DNA of 31,376 nucleotides, from assembly GCA_964631565.1 (NCBI GenBank), contig CAZVYJ010000034.1, positions 1-31,376 of the forward strand, read 5' to 3'. The position numbers and the translations under genes were made by a program. The notes under the pieces were generated by a model. The model did no database searches. It saw only the letters and a list, made by a program, of their open reading frames with translations, and was not told where the DNA came from. How positions within the stretch are numbered: the first letter of the stretch is position 1; the number at the start of each line of letters is the position of its first letter. Source of the DNA: CAZVYJ01 sp964631565. GTDB taxonomy: Bacteria; Planctomycetota; Phycisphaerae; SM23-33. This document shows positions 6,106-14,231 of the stretch, piece after piece.

Positions 6106-7257
6106 TTAGTAGCTGCTGACCTCGAGCTGCTTGAGAAACTCTGCGTTGCTCTTGAATTTTTCGAGCGCCTTGAGAAGCTGAGGCATTTCCTCGTTCACGT
6201 TCAGGCTGCTGAGGAACCTGCGAAGCATGTGCATTTTCGGCAGCATCCACGGTTCGACGAGCAGTTCTTCCTTTCGCGTGCCGGACTTTGCGATGCTGAT
6301 GGCCGGCCAGATGCGTCGCTCCGCCAGTTTGCGGTCAAGCTGAAGCTCCATGTTGCCGGTGCCCTTGAATTCCTCGAAAATCAGGTCGTCCATCCTGCTG
6401 CCGGTTTCGATGAGCGCGGTGGCCAGTATCGTCAGGCTGCCGCCGTTCTCGACCTTGCGGGCCGCACCGAAGAGCCGCTTGGGCGTCTCCAGCGCCCTGA
6501 TATCGACGCCGCCGGTCATGGTTCTGCCGGAGGTGGTGATGTAGCGGTTATACGCCCTGCCAAGCCGTGTGAGGCTGTCGAGCAGGATGACCACGTCCTG
6601 GCCGAACTCCGCCATGCGTTTGGCGCGTTCGACGGCGAACTCGGTGACGCGGATATGGTTGGAAACTTCCTGGTCATTATTGGATGCGATAACCTCCGCC
6701 TTCAGGCATTTCCGTTTGAAGTCTGTTACTTCTTCCGGGCGTTCGTCGACAAGGAGAATCATCAGGTGGCATTCGGGATTATTTTCACCTATGGCGTTAG
6801 CTATCTGCTGCAGCAGGATTGTCTTGCCCGACCTCGGTGGAGCCACGATAAGCCCGCGCTGCCCCTTGCCTATCGGGCAGAGCAGGTCGAGGACTCGCAT
6901 TTCTATCGGCCCGCCCTTGTATTCCAGTCTCAGCTGGGGGTGCGGGTCGACAACAGTCATCTCGCTGAAGGGTACGATATCGGTGTATTCGCTGGCCGGC
7001 CTGCCGTTTATCTTGTAGACCTCTTCGAGCTTCGGCCCGCCCTTCTTTTTATTGGGCGGCTGGACTCGGCCTTCTATGCTCAGGCCGGTGCGATACCCGC
7101 CGTGGCGGATAAAGTCCTTGCCTACAAACACGTCGCCGGGAGTCGCGCGAAACTCGTTCTTCGCCTGGCGGAGAAAACCATAGCCCTTGTCCGTAACTTC
7201 AAGGACACCTGAACCTGTCACAATATCTTTTTCACTCATAGAACCAGCCTGATTCAT
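6106..7257 (-). CDS. rho: Transcription termination factor Rho
   Basis: Rho is a hexameric RNA-dependent ATPase that ends transcription at unstructured RNA. The protein has 383 aa. An RNA-binding cold-shock-like domain (SGVLEVTDKGYGFLR, residues 15-30) comes first. The motor domain follows: Walker A APPRSGKT (139-146), catalytic Glu in VDERPEEVTDF (170-180), DSLTRLGRAYN (227-237), SGRTMTGGVD (243-252) and EEFKGTGNMEL. It is shorter than the 419-aa E. coli protein because most of the N-terminal helical domain is missing, and it has no acidic or basic insertion. P-loop residues differ slightly (RS for the usual KA). The ATG at 7257 is chosen for the AGGAAGG 8 nt before it. It is downstream of hisA, separated by 338 nt of structured spacer. 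Confidence 0.97.
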   Translation of the reverse strand: MNQAGSMSEKDIVTGSGVLEVTDKGYGFLRQAKNEFRATPGDVFVGKDFIRHGGYRTGLSIEGRVQPPNKKKGGPKLEEVYKINGRPASEYTDIVPFSEMTVVDPHPQLRLEYKGGPIEMRVLDLLCPIGKGQRGLIVAPPRSGKTILLQQIANAIGENNPECHLMILLVDERPEEVTDFKRKCLKAEVIASNNDQEVSNHIRVTEFAVERAKRMAEFGQDVVILLDSLTRLGRAYNRYITTSGRTMTGGVDIRALETPKRLFGAARKVENGGSLTILATALIETGSRMDDLIFEEFKGTGNMELQLDRKLAERRIWPAISIAKSGTRKEELLVEPWMLPKMHMLRRFLSSLNVNEEMPQLLKALEKFKSNAEFLKQLEVSSY

Positions 7258-7595
7258 CTTGGAAACCTTCCTTGCACCACGATTTGCCCGAGCCTGGCAG
7301 TCCTTACAATAGTTTCAGCATGTGGTGAACAGGCGAATAGTAGAGCAGGAGACTGCAGGCCCGATTGCATATTTCTACTGTTCAACCTTTCATCTGCTCG
7401 CCTGTTCCGCAGGCCTTCAACTTTTATTTTGTAGTCATAAAACCAAAGTTGAAGGCCCGCCAGGGCCCTTCCATGCTGAGTGCCGCGGAGCCTACCGCGG
7501 CGGCATTAGAGTTACTCCCGCCTCAGTTTTTTTATAGACATAAACGAGCGGGAATAAAAGGGTTTTTTCCAGAAAGCGGAATTATATGTGAAATT
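7258..7595. other. Structured spacer between hisA and rho
   Basis: No gene is visible. The stretch holds a series of inverted repeats: gaacaggcga (7328) with tcgcctgttc (7399-7408); a perfect 13-bp pair ggccttcaacttt (7412-7424) and aaagttgaaggcc (7445-7457); gccgcgg (7482-7488) with ccgcggc (7495-7501); and an imperfect actcccgc/gcgggaat pair around 7514-7554 with a run of T inside. It may contain the hisA terminator, a rho leader or a dispersed element. Confidence 0.5.
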
Positions 7596-8318
7596 TCAGC
7601 CTTCCGCCACCCTTAATGCATCCGCCAGGTCAATTTTTCCTTCATAATATGCCCGACCGATTATCACCCCGCCGCAGCCGATTTCCCTGCAGCGGTGGAT
7701 GTCGTTTATCGCACTAACTCCCCCTGACGCAATAACCTGCACATCGGTTGCGGCGATGACGGCGGCCGTGGCCTCGATGTTGACGCCGGCGAGTATCCCG
7801 TCGCGCGAAATGTCAGTATAAATAATCGCACCAAGCGGCCAGCCTCGCGTCCTGCCGGCAAGTTCCAGCGCCGTCGTCTCAAGCGGCTCCGTCCAGCCCT
7901 GTGCGGCGAGCTTGTCACCGCGGGCATCCAGCCCCAGGGCGAGTTTGCCGGCCAGGTCGCTGCGGGCGACTATGCCTTCAAACCAGCTCCAGTTTTTCAG
8001 TGCAGCCGAACCCACCACGACGCGGTCAACGCCCATCGCCAGCATCGAGTCGATGGTCCGCTCGTCGCGGGCTCCGCCGCCGAGCTCGACTTTCACATCG
8101 ACTGAATGGCATATGTTCCGTATCGCTTCAGTATTGGTCGGCTTGCCGCTGAGTGCAGCGTCGAGGTCCACGACGTGAATCCACTTCGCGCCGGCCCGGG
8201 CGAATATCCGAGCCGCGGCGGAAGGGTTCTCGCTGTAAACCGTCCGCAGGCTGTAATCGCCCTGTCTGAGGCGAACAACCTTGCCCTCGCATAAATCGAT
8301 TGCCGGAAGGACGTCCAT
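7596..8318 (-). CDS. hisA: Phosphoribosylformimino-AICAR ribotide isomerase HisA
   Basis: This is the fourth step of histidine synthesis, the Amadori isomerisation of ProFAR to PRFAR in the cytoplasm. The 240-aa protein is a full TIM barrel. It carries catalytic Asp8 in PAIDLCEGKVVRLRQG, the second Asp in GLDARG (D131), VELGGGARDE, GVDRVVVGSAA, the phosphate-binding IYTDISRDGILAG and IASGGVSAIND, and IGRAYYEG near the end. It starts 4 nt after the hisH stop, so the pair is co-transcribed. A dual HisA/TrpF (PriA) role cannot be excluded by eye, but the motifs fit HisA. Confidence 0.95.
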   Translation of the reverse strand: MDVLPAIDLCEGKVVRLRQGDYSLRTVYSENPSAAARIFARAGAKWIHVVDLDAALSGKPTNTEAIRNICHSVDVKVELGGGARDERTIDSMLAMGVDRVVVGSAALKNWSWFEGIVARSDLAGKLALGLDARGDKLAAQGWTEPLETTALELAGRTRGWPLGAIIYTDISRDGILAGVNIEATAAVIAATDVQVIASGGVSAINDIHRCREIGCGGVIIGRAYYEGKIDLADALRVAEG

Positions 8319-8322
8319 GGCG

Positions 8323-8943
8323 CTAGAGCTTTACGAAATTCTCCAGAATCTTCAGCCCTACGGACTGACTTTTCTCCGGGTGAAACTGCGTGGCGAAAAC
8401 ATTGCCTTTCCAGACGGCCGACGTGAACGTGTAGCCGTAATCCGTGGTGGCGGCTGTCACGTCGGCCTCGGTCGGTACGACGTGGTAGCTGTGCACGAAG
8501 TACACGTATGAACCGTTTTCTATGCCTTCGAAGAGCGGGCACGGCCGATTCCAGTTTATGCGGTTCCACCCGATCTGCGGGACGGCCAGCCGCACGCCGA
8601 GCCTGGCTGCGTCAAAATCAAATCGCACGACCTTGCCGGGAAAAACGCCAAGCCCGTTGTATTCGCCGTCTTCGTAGGAGATATCGAACAGCATCTGCAG
8701 GCCCAGGCAGATTCCAAGGAATGGAACGCCATCGCGGATGGCGCGGACAATCGGCTCGGCCAGGCCGAACTCGTACAGCCTGGCGATTGCGTCGCGAAAC
8801 GCCCCCACGCCCGGCAGGACTATTTTTTCCGCCCCGACCATGTCGCCCGGCGACTGAATGACGCGAGCGTCTCCGCCGACGTGATGAAGCGCCTTCTCGA
8901 CGCTTCGCAGATTACCCATGCCATAGTCAACGATAGCTATCAT
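8323..8943 (-). CDS. hisH: Imidazole glycerol phosphate synthase, glutaminase subunit HisH
   Basis: This is a class I glutamine amidotransferase that makes ammonia from glutamine for HisF, which turns PRFAR into IGP and AICAR. The protein has 206 aa. Motifs in order are IVDYGMGNLRSVEKAL at the N-end, LPGVGAFRDAI (oxyanion strand), the nucleophile Cys79 in LGICLGLQMLFD, and His188/Glu190 in QFHPEKSQ. Family length and all triad residues are present. It is the first gene of the hisH-hisA pair; hisF is not in this window. The ribosome site is weak (ggccgggc upstream). Confidence 0.96.
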   Translation of the reverse strand: MIAIVDYGMGNLRSVEKALHHVGGDARVIQSPGDMVGAEKIVLPGVGAFRDAIARLYEFGLAEPIVRAIRDGVPFLGICLGLQMLFDISYEDGEYNGLGVFPGKVVRFDFDAARLGVRLAVPQIGWNRINWNRPCPLFEGIENGSYVYFVHSYHVVPTEADVTAATTDYGYTFTSAVWKGNVFATQFHPEKSQSVGLKILENFVKL

Positions 8944-8984
8944 AAAAGCCCGGCCAGTAAATACCGCGGATTAACACCCGAAAG

Positions 8985-9030
8985 CCGCACCCCTCTGCCT
9001 CGACAGACAGTCCGAGGTGCGGTTGTTTTT
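8985..9030 (+). terminator. Hairpin with T-run between ompA-like gene and hisH
   Basis: ccgcacc (8985-8991) pairs with ggtgcgg (9016-9022), extended by ctc/gag across a bulge, and ttgttttt follows on the plus strand. No plus-strand gene precedes it, so its direction is puzzling. On the minus strand it lies between the OmpA-like gene and hisH and lacks a T-run. Confidence 0.35.
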
Positions 9031-9071
9031 CAAGCAAGATACAACAAGTAAGACTGCAACAAACCGCAGCC

Positions 9072-9722
9072 TTACTTGGTTTTTATGACAAAAATCTCGA
9101 CGCGGCGGTTCTTCGCCTTGCCGTCCTTGGTGGTGTTGCTGGCGACAAAGTGCGTCGCGCCCATGCCTATGGTTTCGATATTCTCTGCCGGCAGGCCCTT
9201 GCTGATGAGATACCGCGTAACGGCCATCGCACGGTTGGACGACAGGTCGAGGTTGTCCGCCCACAGCCGTTTGGTCTTCAATATCGGGTCGCTGTCAGTG
9301 TAGCCGTATACGCGGATGGCCAGACCGGGATACGTCGTCTTGATATCGTTGACTATCTTGTCCAGGCTTGCCTTGCCGGCATTCGTCAGCGTCGCGCTGC
9401 CCGCGGAGAACAGCAGATCGCTGCCGACCGATATCTGGTCGCCGAACGTGCCGGTCTTCCAGCCTTCGGCTGGGCCGTCGCCCATGGGAGGCGTTGGCGG
9501 CTGCGGTTTGTTTTTAAGATCCTGCAGTTCTTTCTGAAGCCCTTCTTTTTCCGCCGTCAACTGAACGATTTCAGTCCTGAGGTCCTTGTTCTGCTGCGAA
9601 ACCGTGTTGTACTGACCCCGCAGCGCCTCGATTTCCTGCTTTTCCTTGGTGCAGCAGCCGGTAGCAGTAAACGATGCCAATGCCAACACCACAATTATTC
9701 CAAATAGCGCCGTGCGTCTCAT
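9072..9722 (-). CDS. OmpA/Pal-type peptidoglycan-binding lipoprotein
   Basis: This is an outer-membrane or periplasmic anchor protein of 216 aa. The ATG at 9722 is chosen because AAGGAG lies 7 nt upstream and a lipoprotein signal follows: MRRTALFG, a hydrophobic core, TATGC with Cys23. Next is a coiled coil (KQEIEALRGQYNTVSQQNKD, about residues 27-75), a Pro-rich link (NKPQPPTPPMG), then the OmpA domain (residues 95-216). The domain holds LLFSAGSATLT, VYGYTDSDP, DLSSNRAMAVTRYL and KNRRVEIFV, where the Asp and Arg of DLSSNRA bind diaminopimelate in the family. It may tie the outer membrane to the wall. A Pal role in Tol-Pal is possible, but no tol genes are nearby. Confidence 0.9.
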   Translation of the reverse strand: MRRTALFGIIVVLALASFTATGCCTKEKQEIEALRGQYNTVSQQNKDLRTEIVQLTAEKEGLQKELQDLKNKPQPPTPPMGDGPAEGWKTGTFGDQISVGSDLLFSAGSATLTNAGKASLDKIVNDIKTTYPGLAIRVYGYTDSDPILKTKRLWADNLDLSSNRAMAVTRYLISKGLPAENIETIGMGATHFVASNTTKDGKAKNRRVEIFVIKTK

Positions 9723-9861
9723 GAATATCTCCTTTCGCCGTGATGATTCCGACACGACATAAAGACAGGAACTAATGCCGCCAGAAGTAAATAAACAACA
9801 CAATCGCCTTATTTTCCAGAAAATTTCACCGCCATATCCGGGCGGCGACGCGGCAGACACG

Positions 9862-10185
9862 CTACTGCTTGGTCTGCTGGGCCTGCTGGGCTTCCACCGC
9901 CTTGAGGACCCGGTCCTGCCTGGCGAGCTTACGGCCCTTGAGAATGGCTGAAATGCCCTTCAGCAGTATCCAGAACATTATCACCATCACCACTCCGCCG
10001 CCGGCGGCGCAAAGCATCAGGATGGCCGTGTTAACGCCGCCGTTATCCTTGATGCTGAAGTTCTTGCCGTACAGCGAGAAATTCGCACTGTTGCCCCACT
10101 GCATGGCGACCAGCACTGCGGCGGCGATAATGATAAGTCCGCTGACAACCGTAAGCGTGCAGCCCTTGATTAATTTCGTATTCAT
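9862..10185 (-). CDS. Small two-TM membrane protein of unknown function
   Basis: This is a protein of 107 aa that I do not recognise. It has two hydrophobic helices: TLTVVSGLIIIAAAVLVAM (about 10-28) and NTAILMLCAAGGGVVMVIMF (about 52-72). Between them is a short loop (NSANFSLYGKNFSIKDN). A basic, Gln-rich tail (GRKLARQDRVLKAVEAQQAQ) is likely cytoplasmic. It starts 15 nt after the prepilin peptidase stop with only a weak ribosome site, so it is probably in the same transcript. Confidence 0.75.
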   Translation of the reverse strand: MNTKLIKGCTLTVVSGLIIIAAAVLVAMQWGNSANFSLYGKNFSIKDNGGVNTAILMLCAAGGGVVMVIMFWILLKGISAILKGRKLARQDRVLKAVEAQQAQQTKQ

Positions 10186-10200
10186 TGTTTTTGTGCCCCG

Positions 10201-11358
10201 CTACCTGAAGACTGTCCAAATTGGTTCAGTAAACTTCGCCAGTTCGTCATAGAATAATATCACAAGTAAGGCCCCTGCCGCCAGCCACGGGCCGTAAGGC
10301 AGTTCGCGTTGTTTTCGGCTCACCAGCAGGTAAACAGCCCAGATAAGCCCGAGTATCGGTGCAATAAAAAATGTAAACGTCGGGATTATCCACCCTGTAA
10401 CCGCTCCGACAGCCGCCAGTATGTGGACATCGCCGAGGCCCATCGCTTCCTTGCCGAAGCCCAGCGTTCCTATTATACGCATGCCCCATATCCACGCCCC
10501 GCCGATAAGGTAGCCGAACAGGGCCGCCAGCAGGCCGTTCACATGGTCGGCAAGCCGCCCGCCGACACACCAGTCGGTAAGGTGGGCCCACGCATCGGAC
10601 ACCGGGCGAACGTAAACCAGCAGAAAATACGCCGCGACCGCCAGGATAATCGCCGGGGCGAGAAAAATGACTTCCCGCAGCACTTCCCTGCGGGGATTTA
10701 CGCCGTGCTCGGAAGTAATGGCGACGGATTTGGGTTTGCCTTTATCGGCGAACGGCTCCTTGTAGTCGGCGTCGAGGAAGCTCTGCTGGAGAAATCCGTA
10801 CCGCATGAGCACGATTGATATCAGCAGCCCAATCACTGCGGCGACCGACATCGCGCCGGCTGCGGGCGAAATTTTGGGCATGAGCGGATGCGGGGCAGCC
10901 GCAGCCGCCACTACGCCCACAAGCGAGACAAACCAGCAGATTTCCAGCGGAACGATCCAGTGTTCGATATCGACAACCGTACAGGCCAGCAGCCCGCACA
11001 ACAGCACGGCGTGCGAGGCGAACATCGGCCAGGACGCCGGGAACCGACCGGCATGCTGGCGGACGTGAAGCACGAAGAAGCAAAGGTACAGCCCTGCCAC
11101 CAGGACAGCCGTCACGAATTCAATCGCCGGGTACCGCGGGGATATCGCCGCCTTGCAGAACCGGCATTTCCCTTTCAGCAGCAGCCAGCTCAGCAGCGGG
11201 ATGTTGTCGTACCACTTTATGGGCCGGCCGCACCTGGGACAGTGGCTGCCCGGAAACACGATGCTCTCGCCTCGCGGCATGCGGTATACGACGACGTTCA
11301 GAAAACTGCCTATCGTCGCGCCGAGCAGGAACAGGAATATGGTCCAGAAAACTTCCAT
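10201..11358 (-). CDS. Prepilin peptidase / type IV leader peptidase (A24)
   Basis: This is an inner-membrane aspartyl protease that cuts, and in many cases methylates, type IV pilin-like leaders. The protein has 385 aa. It starts at the ATG at 11358 (AGAGG upstream) with the family N-end GATIGSFLNVVVYRMPRGES. A zinc-type four-Cys unit follows (CPRC at 40-43, CRFC at 65-68), then several membrane helices. Catalytic aspartates are Asp130 in VVDIEHWIVP and Asp310 in GLGDVHIL. The aspartates are 180 residues apart, much more than in the short E. coli type, because of a soluble insert (about 196-235) and extra helices. The usual GD-x-K motif has His in place of Lys. Type IV pilus or secretion genes are not in view. 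Confidence 0.92.
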   Translation of the reverse strand: MEVFWTIFLFLLGATIGSFLNVVVYRMPRGESIVFPGSHCPRCGRPIKWYDNIPLLSWLLLKGKCRFCKAAISPRYPAIEFVTAVLVAGLYLCFFVLHVRQHAGRFPASWPMFASHAVLLCGLLACTVVDIEHWIVPLEICWFVSLVGVVAAAAAPHPLMPKISPAAGAMSVAAVIGLLISIVLMRYGFLQQSFLDADYKEPFADKGKPKSVAITSEHGVNPRREVLREVIFLAPAIILAVAAYFLLVYVRPVSDAWAHLTDWCVGGRLADHVNGLLAALFGYLIGGAWIWGMRIIGTLGFGKEAMGLGDVHILAAVGAVTGWIIPTFTFFIAPILGLIWAVYLLVSRKQRELPYGPWLAAGALLVILFYDELAKFTEPIWTVFR

Positions 11359-11688
11359 TCGCAAATGACCTCTTTCGCCGAATCTTTCCGGATAAGTATC
11401 ACGAAAAAGCCCGCACATTGCAACCTGCCTTACGCAAGCCGACATGCGGGCGCGGACGGCCTGTTTTTCCTGCCGAAAAAACAGGCCGTTCGCAGAGCGG
11501 GAGAACGTAGTAAGTAGATAAGGAGAAAAAGCGGCCGGCGCCTCGCCCAGCGAATCGGCGACGTCTCGCCGAAACCTCTCCCGCGGCTTGCCCGACGTAG
11601 TCCCTCAGGGACGAAGACGGGTCTATTCTCTACTTTCCACCAGTCTCTGCCTGAACACCTTCCATGACACTGGTCGGGATTGTTCGGA
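11359..11688. other. Spacer between argG and prepilin peptidase with hairpins
   Basis: There is no gene. A perfect 13-bp inverted repeat, acggcctgttttt (11456-11468) and aaaaacaggccgt (11477-11489), forms a strong hairpin that could end argG. An imperfect hairpin, cccgacgtagtccct (11591-11605) against gggacgaagacggg (11608-11621), lies closer to argG. The spacer also holds agtagataaggag (near 11514) and ctactttccacc (11630-11641), which recur at 28555-28645. Confidence 0.55.
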
Positions 11689-12894
11689 TTATCCCTTGCC
11701 GCGGCCCTTCATCTGCAGGCCGAACAGCTTGATGAAGCCCGTCGCATCCGACGGGGTGTATTCCTCGCCCATGGTGAAGCTGGCGAGCTTGTTGGAGTAC
11801 AGGCTGTTCTTTGAGCTGACGGCGGCGGCAGTCGCCCGGCCCTTGAAGCATTTCACGCGCACCGATCCGGTCACGCTGCTCTGGGTCGAGGCGACGAACG
11901 CGTCCAGCGCCTCGCGCAGCGGGCAGAACCACTGGCCGTTATAAACCAGGTCGGCGTACTTCAGCGCGACCTGCTGCTTGTAGTGCAGCGTCTCACGATC
12001 GAGCGTGACATGCTCCAGCGCCCGATGCGCCTCGAACAGAATCGTGCCGCCCGGCGTCTCGTACGCGCCGCGGCTCTTTATGCCGACCAGGCGATTCTCG
12101 ACCAGATCGACCTGCCCCACCGCATGCTTGCCGCCGATTGCGTTGAGCCTCGCGATAAGCTCGTGGCCCTGCAGGCGAACGCCGTCAAGCGCGACGGGTT
12201 TGCCCTGCTTGAAGTCAATCTGAACGTATGCCGGAGTGTTCGGCGCCCTGGACACCGGAACGGACATGACCCACAGCGAGTCTTTCGGCTCGTTGGCGAT
12301 GTCTTCCAGGTCCGCGCCTTCGTGCGAAATATGCCACAGGTTGCGGTCGCGCGAGTAAATCTTTTTCACCGACTGCTGAATCGGAATCTTGTGCGCCTTG
12401 GCGTATTCGATTGCCGCCTCGCGGCTGGTAAGCTCGAATGACGGGTCCTTCCACGGTGCGATAATCCTGAGCTTCGGTGCGAGGGCCATGTAGGTAAGCT
12501 CGAAACGCACCTGGTCGTTGCCTTTTCCGGTTGCGCCGTGCGCGACGGCGTCGGCGCCTTCGGCTATAGCACAATCGACCTGGTGCTTGGCGATAAGCGG
12601 CCGGGCTATGGACGTGCCGAGCATATAAACGTCTTCATACACTGCGCCGGCGGCCAGCATCCTGAAGCAGTATTCCTCGGCGAATTCCCGCCGCAAATCG
12701 GCGACCACGCATTTGTCGGCGCCGCTGGCGAGGGCCTTGGCCTCGATGCCTTCAAGCTCGCCGGGCCCCTGGCCGAGGTCGGCGGCGAACGCGATCATTT
12801 CGCAGCCGTACTTCTCCTTCAGCCACGGCAGAATGACCGACGTATCCAGCCCGCCGGAATAGGCGAGCACTATCTTCTTTATCTTCTGAGACAT
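11689..12894 (-). CDS. argG: Argininosuccinate synthase
   Basis: ArgG joins citrulline and aspartate using ATP to give argininosuccinate, the next-to-last step of arginine synthesis. The protein has 401 aa, the normal length. The ATG at 12894 follows AAGGAG by 9 nt. The PP-loop nucleotide motif AYSGGLDTSV is at residues 11-20, followed by FAADLGQG, GTSIARPLIAK, AHGATGKGNDQVRFEL, the citrulline/aspartate-binding SRDRNLWHISHEG, and GAYETPGG. It is transcribed alone from a predicted promoter at 12951-12979, divergent from the M28 peptidase gene. argH is not adjacent. Confidence 0.97.
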   Translation of the reverse strand: MSQKIKKIVLAYSGGLDTSVILPWLKEKYGCEMIAFAADLGQGPGELEGIEAKALASGADKCVVADLRREFAEEYCFRMLAAGAVYEDVYMLGTSIARPLIAKHQVDCAIAEGADAVAHGATGKGNDQVRFELTYMALAPKLRIIAPWKDPSFELTSREAAIEYAKAHKIPIQQSVKKIYSRDRNLWHISHEGADLEDIANEPKDSLWVMSVPVSRAPNTPAYVQIDFKQGKPVALDGVRLQGHELIARLNAIGGKHAVGQVDLVENRLVGIKSRGAYETPGGTILFEAHRALEHVTLDRETLHYKQQVALKYADLVYNGQWFCPLREALDAFVASTQSSVTGSVRVKCFKGRATAAAVSSKNSLYSNKLASFTMGEEYTPSDATGFIKLFGLQMKGRGKG

Positions 12895-12950
12895 CTGTTC
12901 CGTCTCCTTTAAATCCAATAGAGCCATACAAACCACATAACGAAACGGGA

Positions 12951-12979
12951 ATGGTATGCACACAGACGGGTTTTGGCAA
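12951..12979 (-). promoter_or_regulatory. Predicted argG promoter
   Basis: On the minus strand, -35 TTGCCA (12979-12974) and -10 TACCAT (12956-12951) have 17-nt spacing, which leaves a leader of about 50 nt before the argG ATG. The 322-nt divergent spacer 12895-13216 also holds a ggcctc/gaggcc hairpin at 12981-13000 and no gene. Confidence 0.4.
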
Positions 12980-13132
12980 GGGCCTCAGCAGACAGAGGCC
13001 AAATGCCTCAGGCGAATGGGCGGACAGGCGAACTTACAAATGCAATACCCGGCGATAATCATGGCGTAAGTTCCCGAATGAAAACGGGATAATACTTCAC
13101 GTTTTTACCTTAATTCAATAATAAACATTCGC

Positions 13133-13160
13133 TTGTCGAAACGCCCTTTCCGGTTAGAAT
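13133..13160 (+). promoter_or_regulatory. Predicted promoter of the M28 peptidase gene
   Basis: -35 TTGTCG (13133-13138) and -10 TAGAAT (13155-13160) have 16-nt spacing, about 55 nt before the ATG at 13217. This is a sequence match only. Confidence 0.4.
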
Positions 13161-13216
13161 GTAGGCTGTATTGGCCCGTGGAAAGCCTTCCATTCAGGTT
13201 AAAGCGAGGATTTGTA

Positions 13217-14209
13217 ATGCGTACCAAGTCACTTCGCGGATTGCTGGCAAGTCTTGCTGTTCTCTCAATCGTCTTTTACAGCCAGGCTGCGCTGGCGGCC
13301 ACCGTGCAGGATGTGGTTGACGACGTCAGCCAGACGACCTACAGCAACTATCTGGACAATTTACTGTACACAGGCACCGGCGATAACCGCGGCTATTCCG
13401 GCGGCAGCCCCACGGCCGATCACAACGCCGCCAGAGACAACATACTCAGCTTCTTCAACGGCCTCGGTCTCACCAGCAGCCTAGACCCGTTCACCTACGG
13501 TTCCTATACCGGCGCGAATAACGTCGTGGGCGTGCTTCCCGGCACGACGCGGCCGAATGACATTTACATCGTCGGCGCACATTACGATTCGGCGGAAAAC
13601 CCCGGCGCGGACGACAACGCCAGCGGGACAGCCGGCGTAATGGAAGCCGCCCGCGTGCTCTCGCAGTATCAGTTCGAGGCGACGATAGTCTTCATCGCCT
13701 TCGACCTCGAGGAAAAGGGCCTCATCGGCAGCAGCCACTACGTGTCCGAGCACAGCAGCGACAACATACTCGGCATGATTTCGCTGGACATGATTGCATA
13801 CAACCCTGACGGCGCACACAGGAACGAAGCCTATATTTACGGCCACACGGAATCCGGCACAATCAAGAACGACCTCGCCGCAGCCCTTACCACTTACACC
13901 AGCATAACCCCGGTAATCGGCGGCGCCGTCGATGCCAGCGACCACGCGCCGTTTGAGAGTAGCGGCTTCCAGGCCTGCCTGCTGATTGAATACAACGTAT
14001 GGAGCAACCCGTACTATCATCAGCAGACCGACACGGTGGACTCAGCCGGGTATATCGACTACGCGTACGCCACGCAGATGACGGCCGCCACGGTCGGATA
14101 TCTCGCGGATAAAGCCGTGCTCGTGCCCGAGCCGTGCAGCCTGCTGATTATGAGCGTGAGCATGACGTTCGCGGCGATCCGCAGGCGGCGAGGCAGAAAA
14201 GCTGCTTAA
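13217..14209 (+). CDS. Secreted M28 metallopeptidase with PEP-CTERM sorting tail
   Basis: This is a di-zinc aminopeptidase-type enzyme of 330 aa, exported and sorted to the cell envelope. The ATG at 13217 follows GAGGA by 7 nt; a signal peptide runs to about AALA (residue 28). The metal ligands of the M28 family are all visible: His122 (GAHYDS), Asp132 (GADDNASG), Glu165-Glu166 (FDLEEKG), Asp191 (SLDMI) and His268 (YYHQQTDT). The C-end is a PEP-CTERM signal: VPEP (303-306), a hydrophobic stretch and the basic RRRRGR. PEP-CTERM proteins are handled by exosortase/EpsH enzymes that sit elsewhere in the genome. The true substrates are not readable from the sequence. Confidence 0.93.
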   Translation: MRTKSLRGLLASLAVLSIVFYSQAALAATVQDVVDDVSQTTYSNYLDNLLYTGTGDNRGYSGGSPTADHNAARDNILSFFNGLGLTSSLDPFTYGSYTGANNVVGVLPGTTRPNDIYIVGAHYDSAENPGADDNASGTAGVMEAARVLSQYQFEATIVFIAFDLEEKGLIGSSHYVSEHSSDNILGMISLDMIAYNPDGAHRNEAYIYGHTESGTIKNDLAAALTTYTSITPVIGGAVDASDHAPFESSGFQACLLIEYNVWSNPYYHQQTDTVDSAGYIDYAYATQMTAATVGYLADKAVLVPEPCSLLIMSVSMTFAAIRRRRGRKAA

Positions 14210-14231
14210 TTGAGCGGGCAAGTCCGGAGAA

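Noticed and set aside
6100..7212. Long plus-strand open frame opposite rho
   Set aside because: It lies wholly antisense to a clear rho gene, its translation has no family motif, and it reflects GC-rich codon use.
9723..9860. Earlier start for the OmpA-type lipoprotein
   Set aside because: It would bury the lipoprotein signal peptide 46 residues inside; a strong ribosome site is at 9722.
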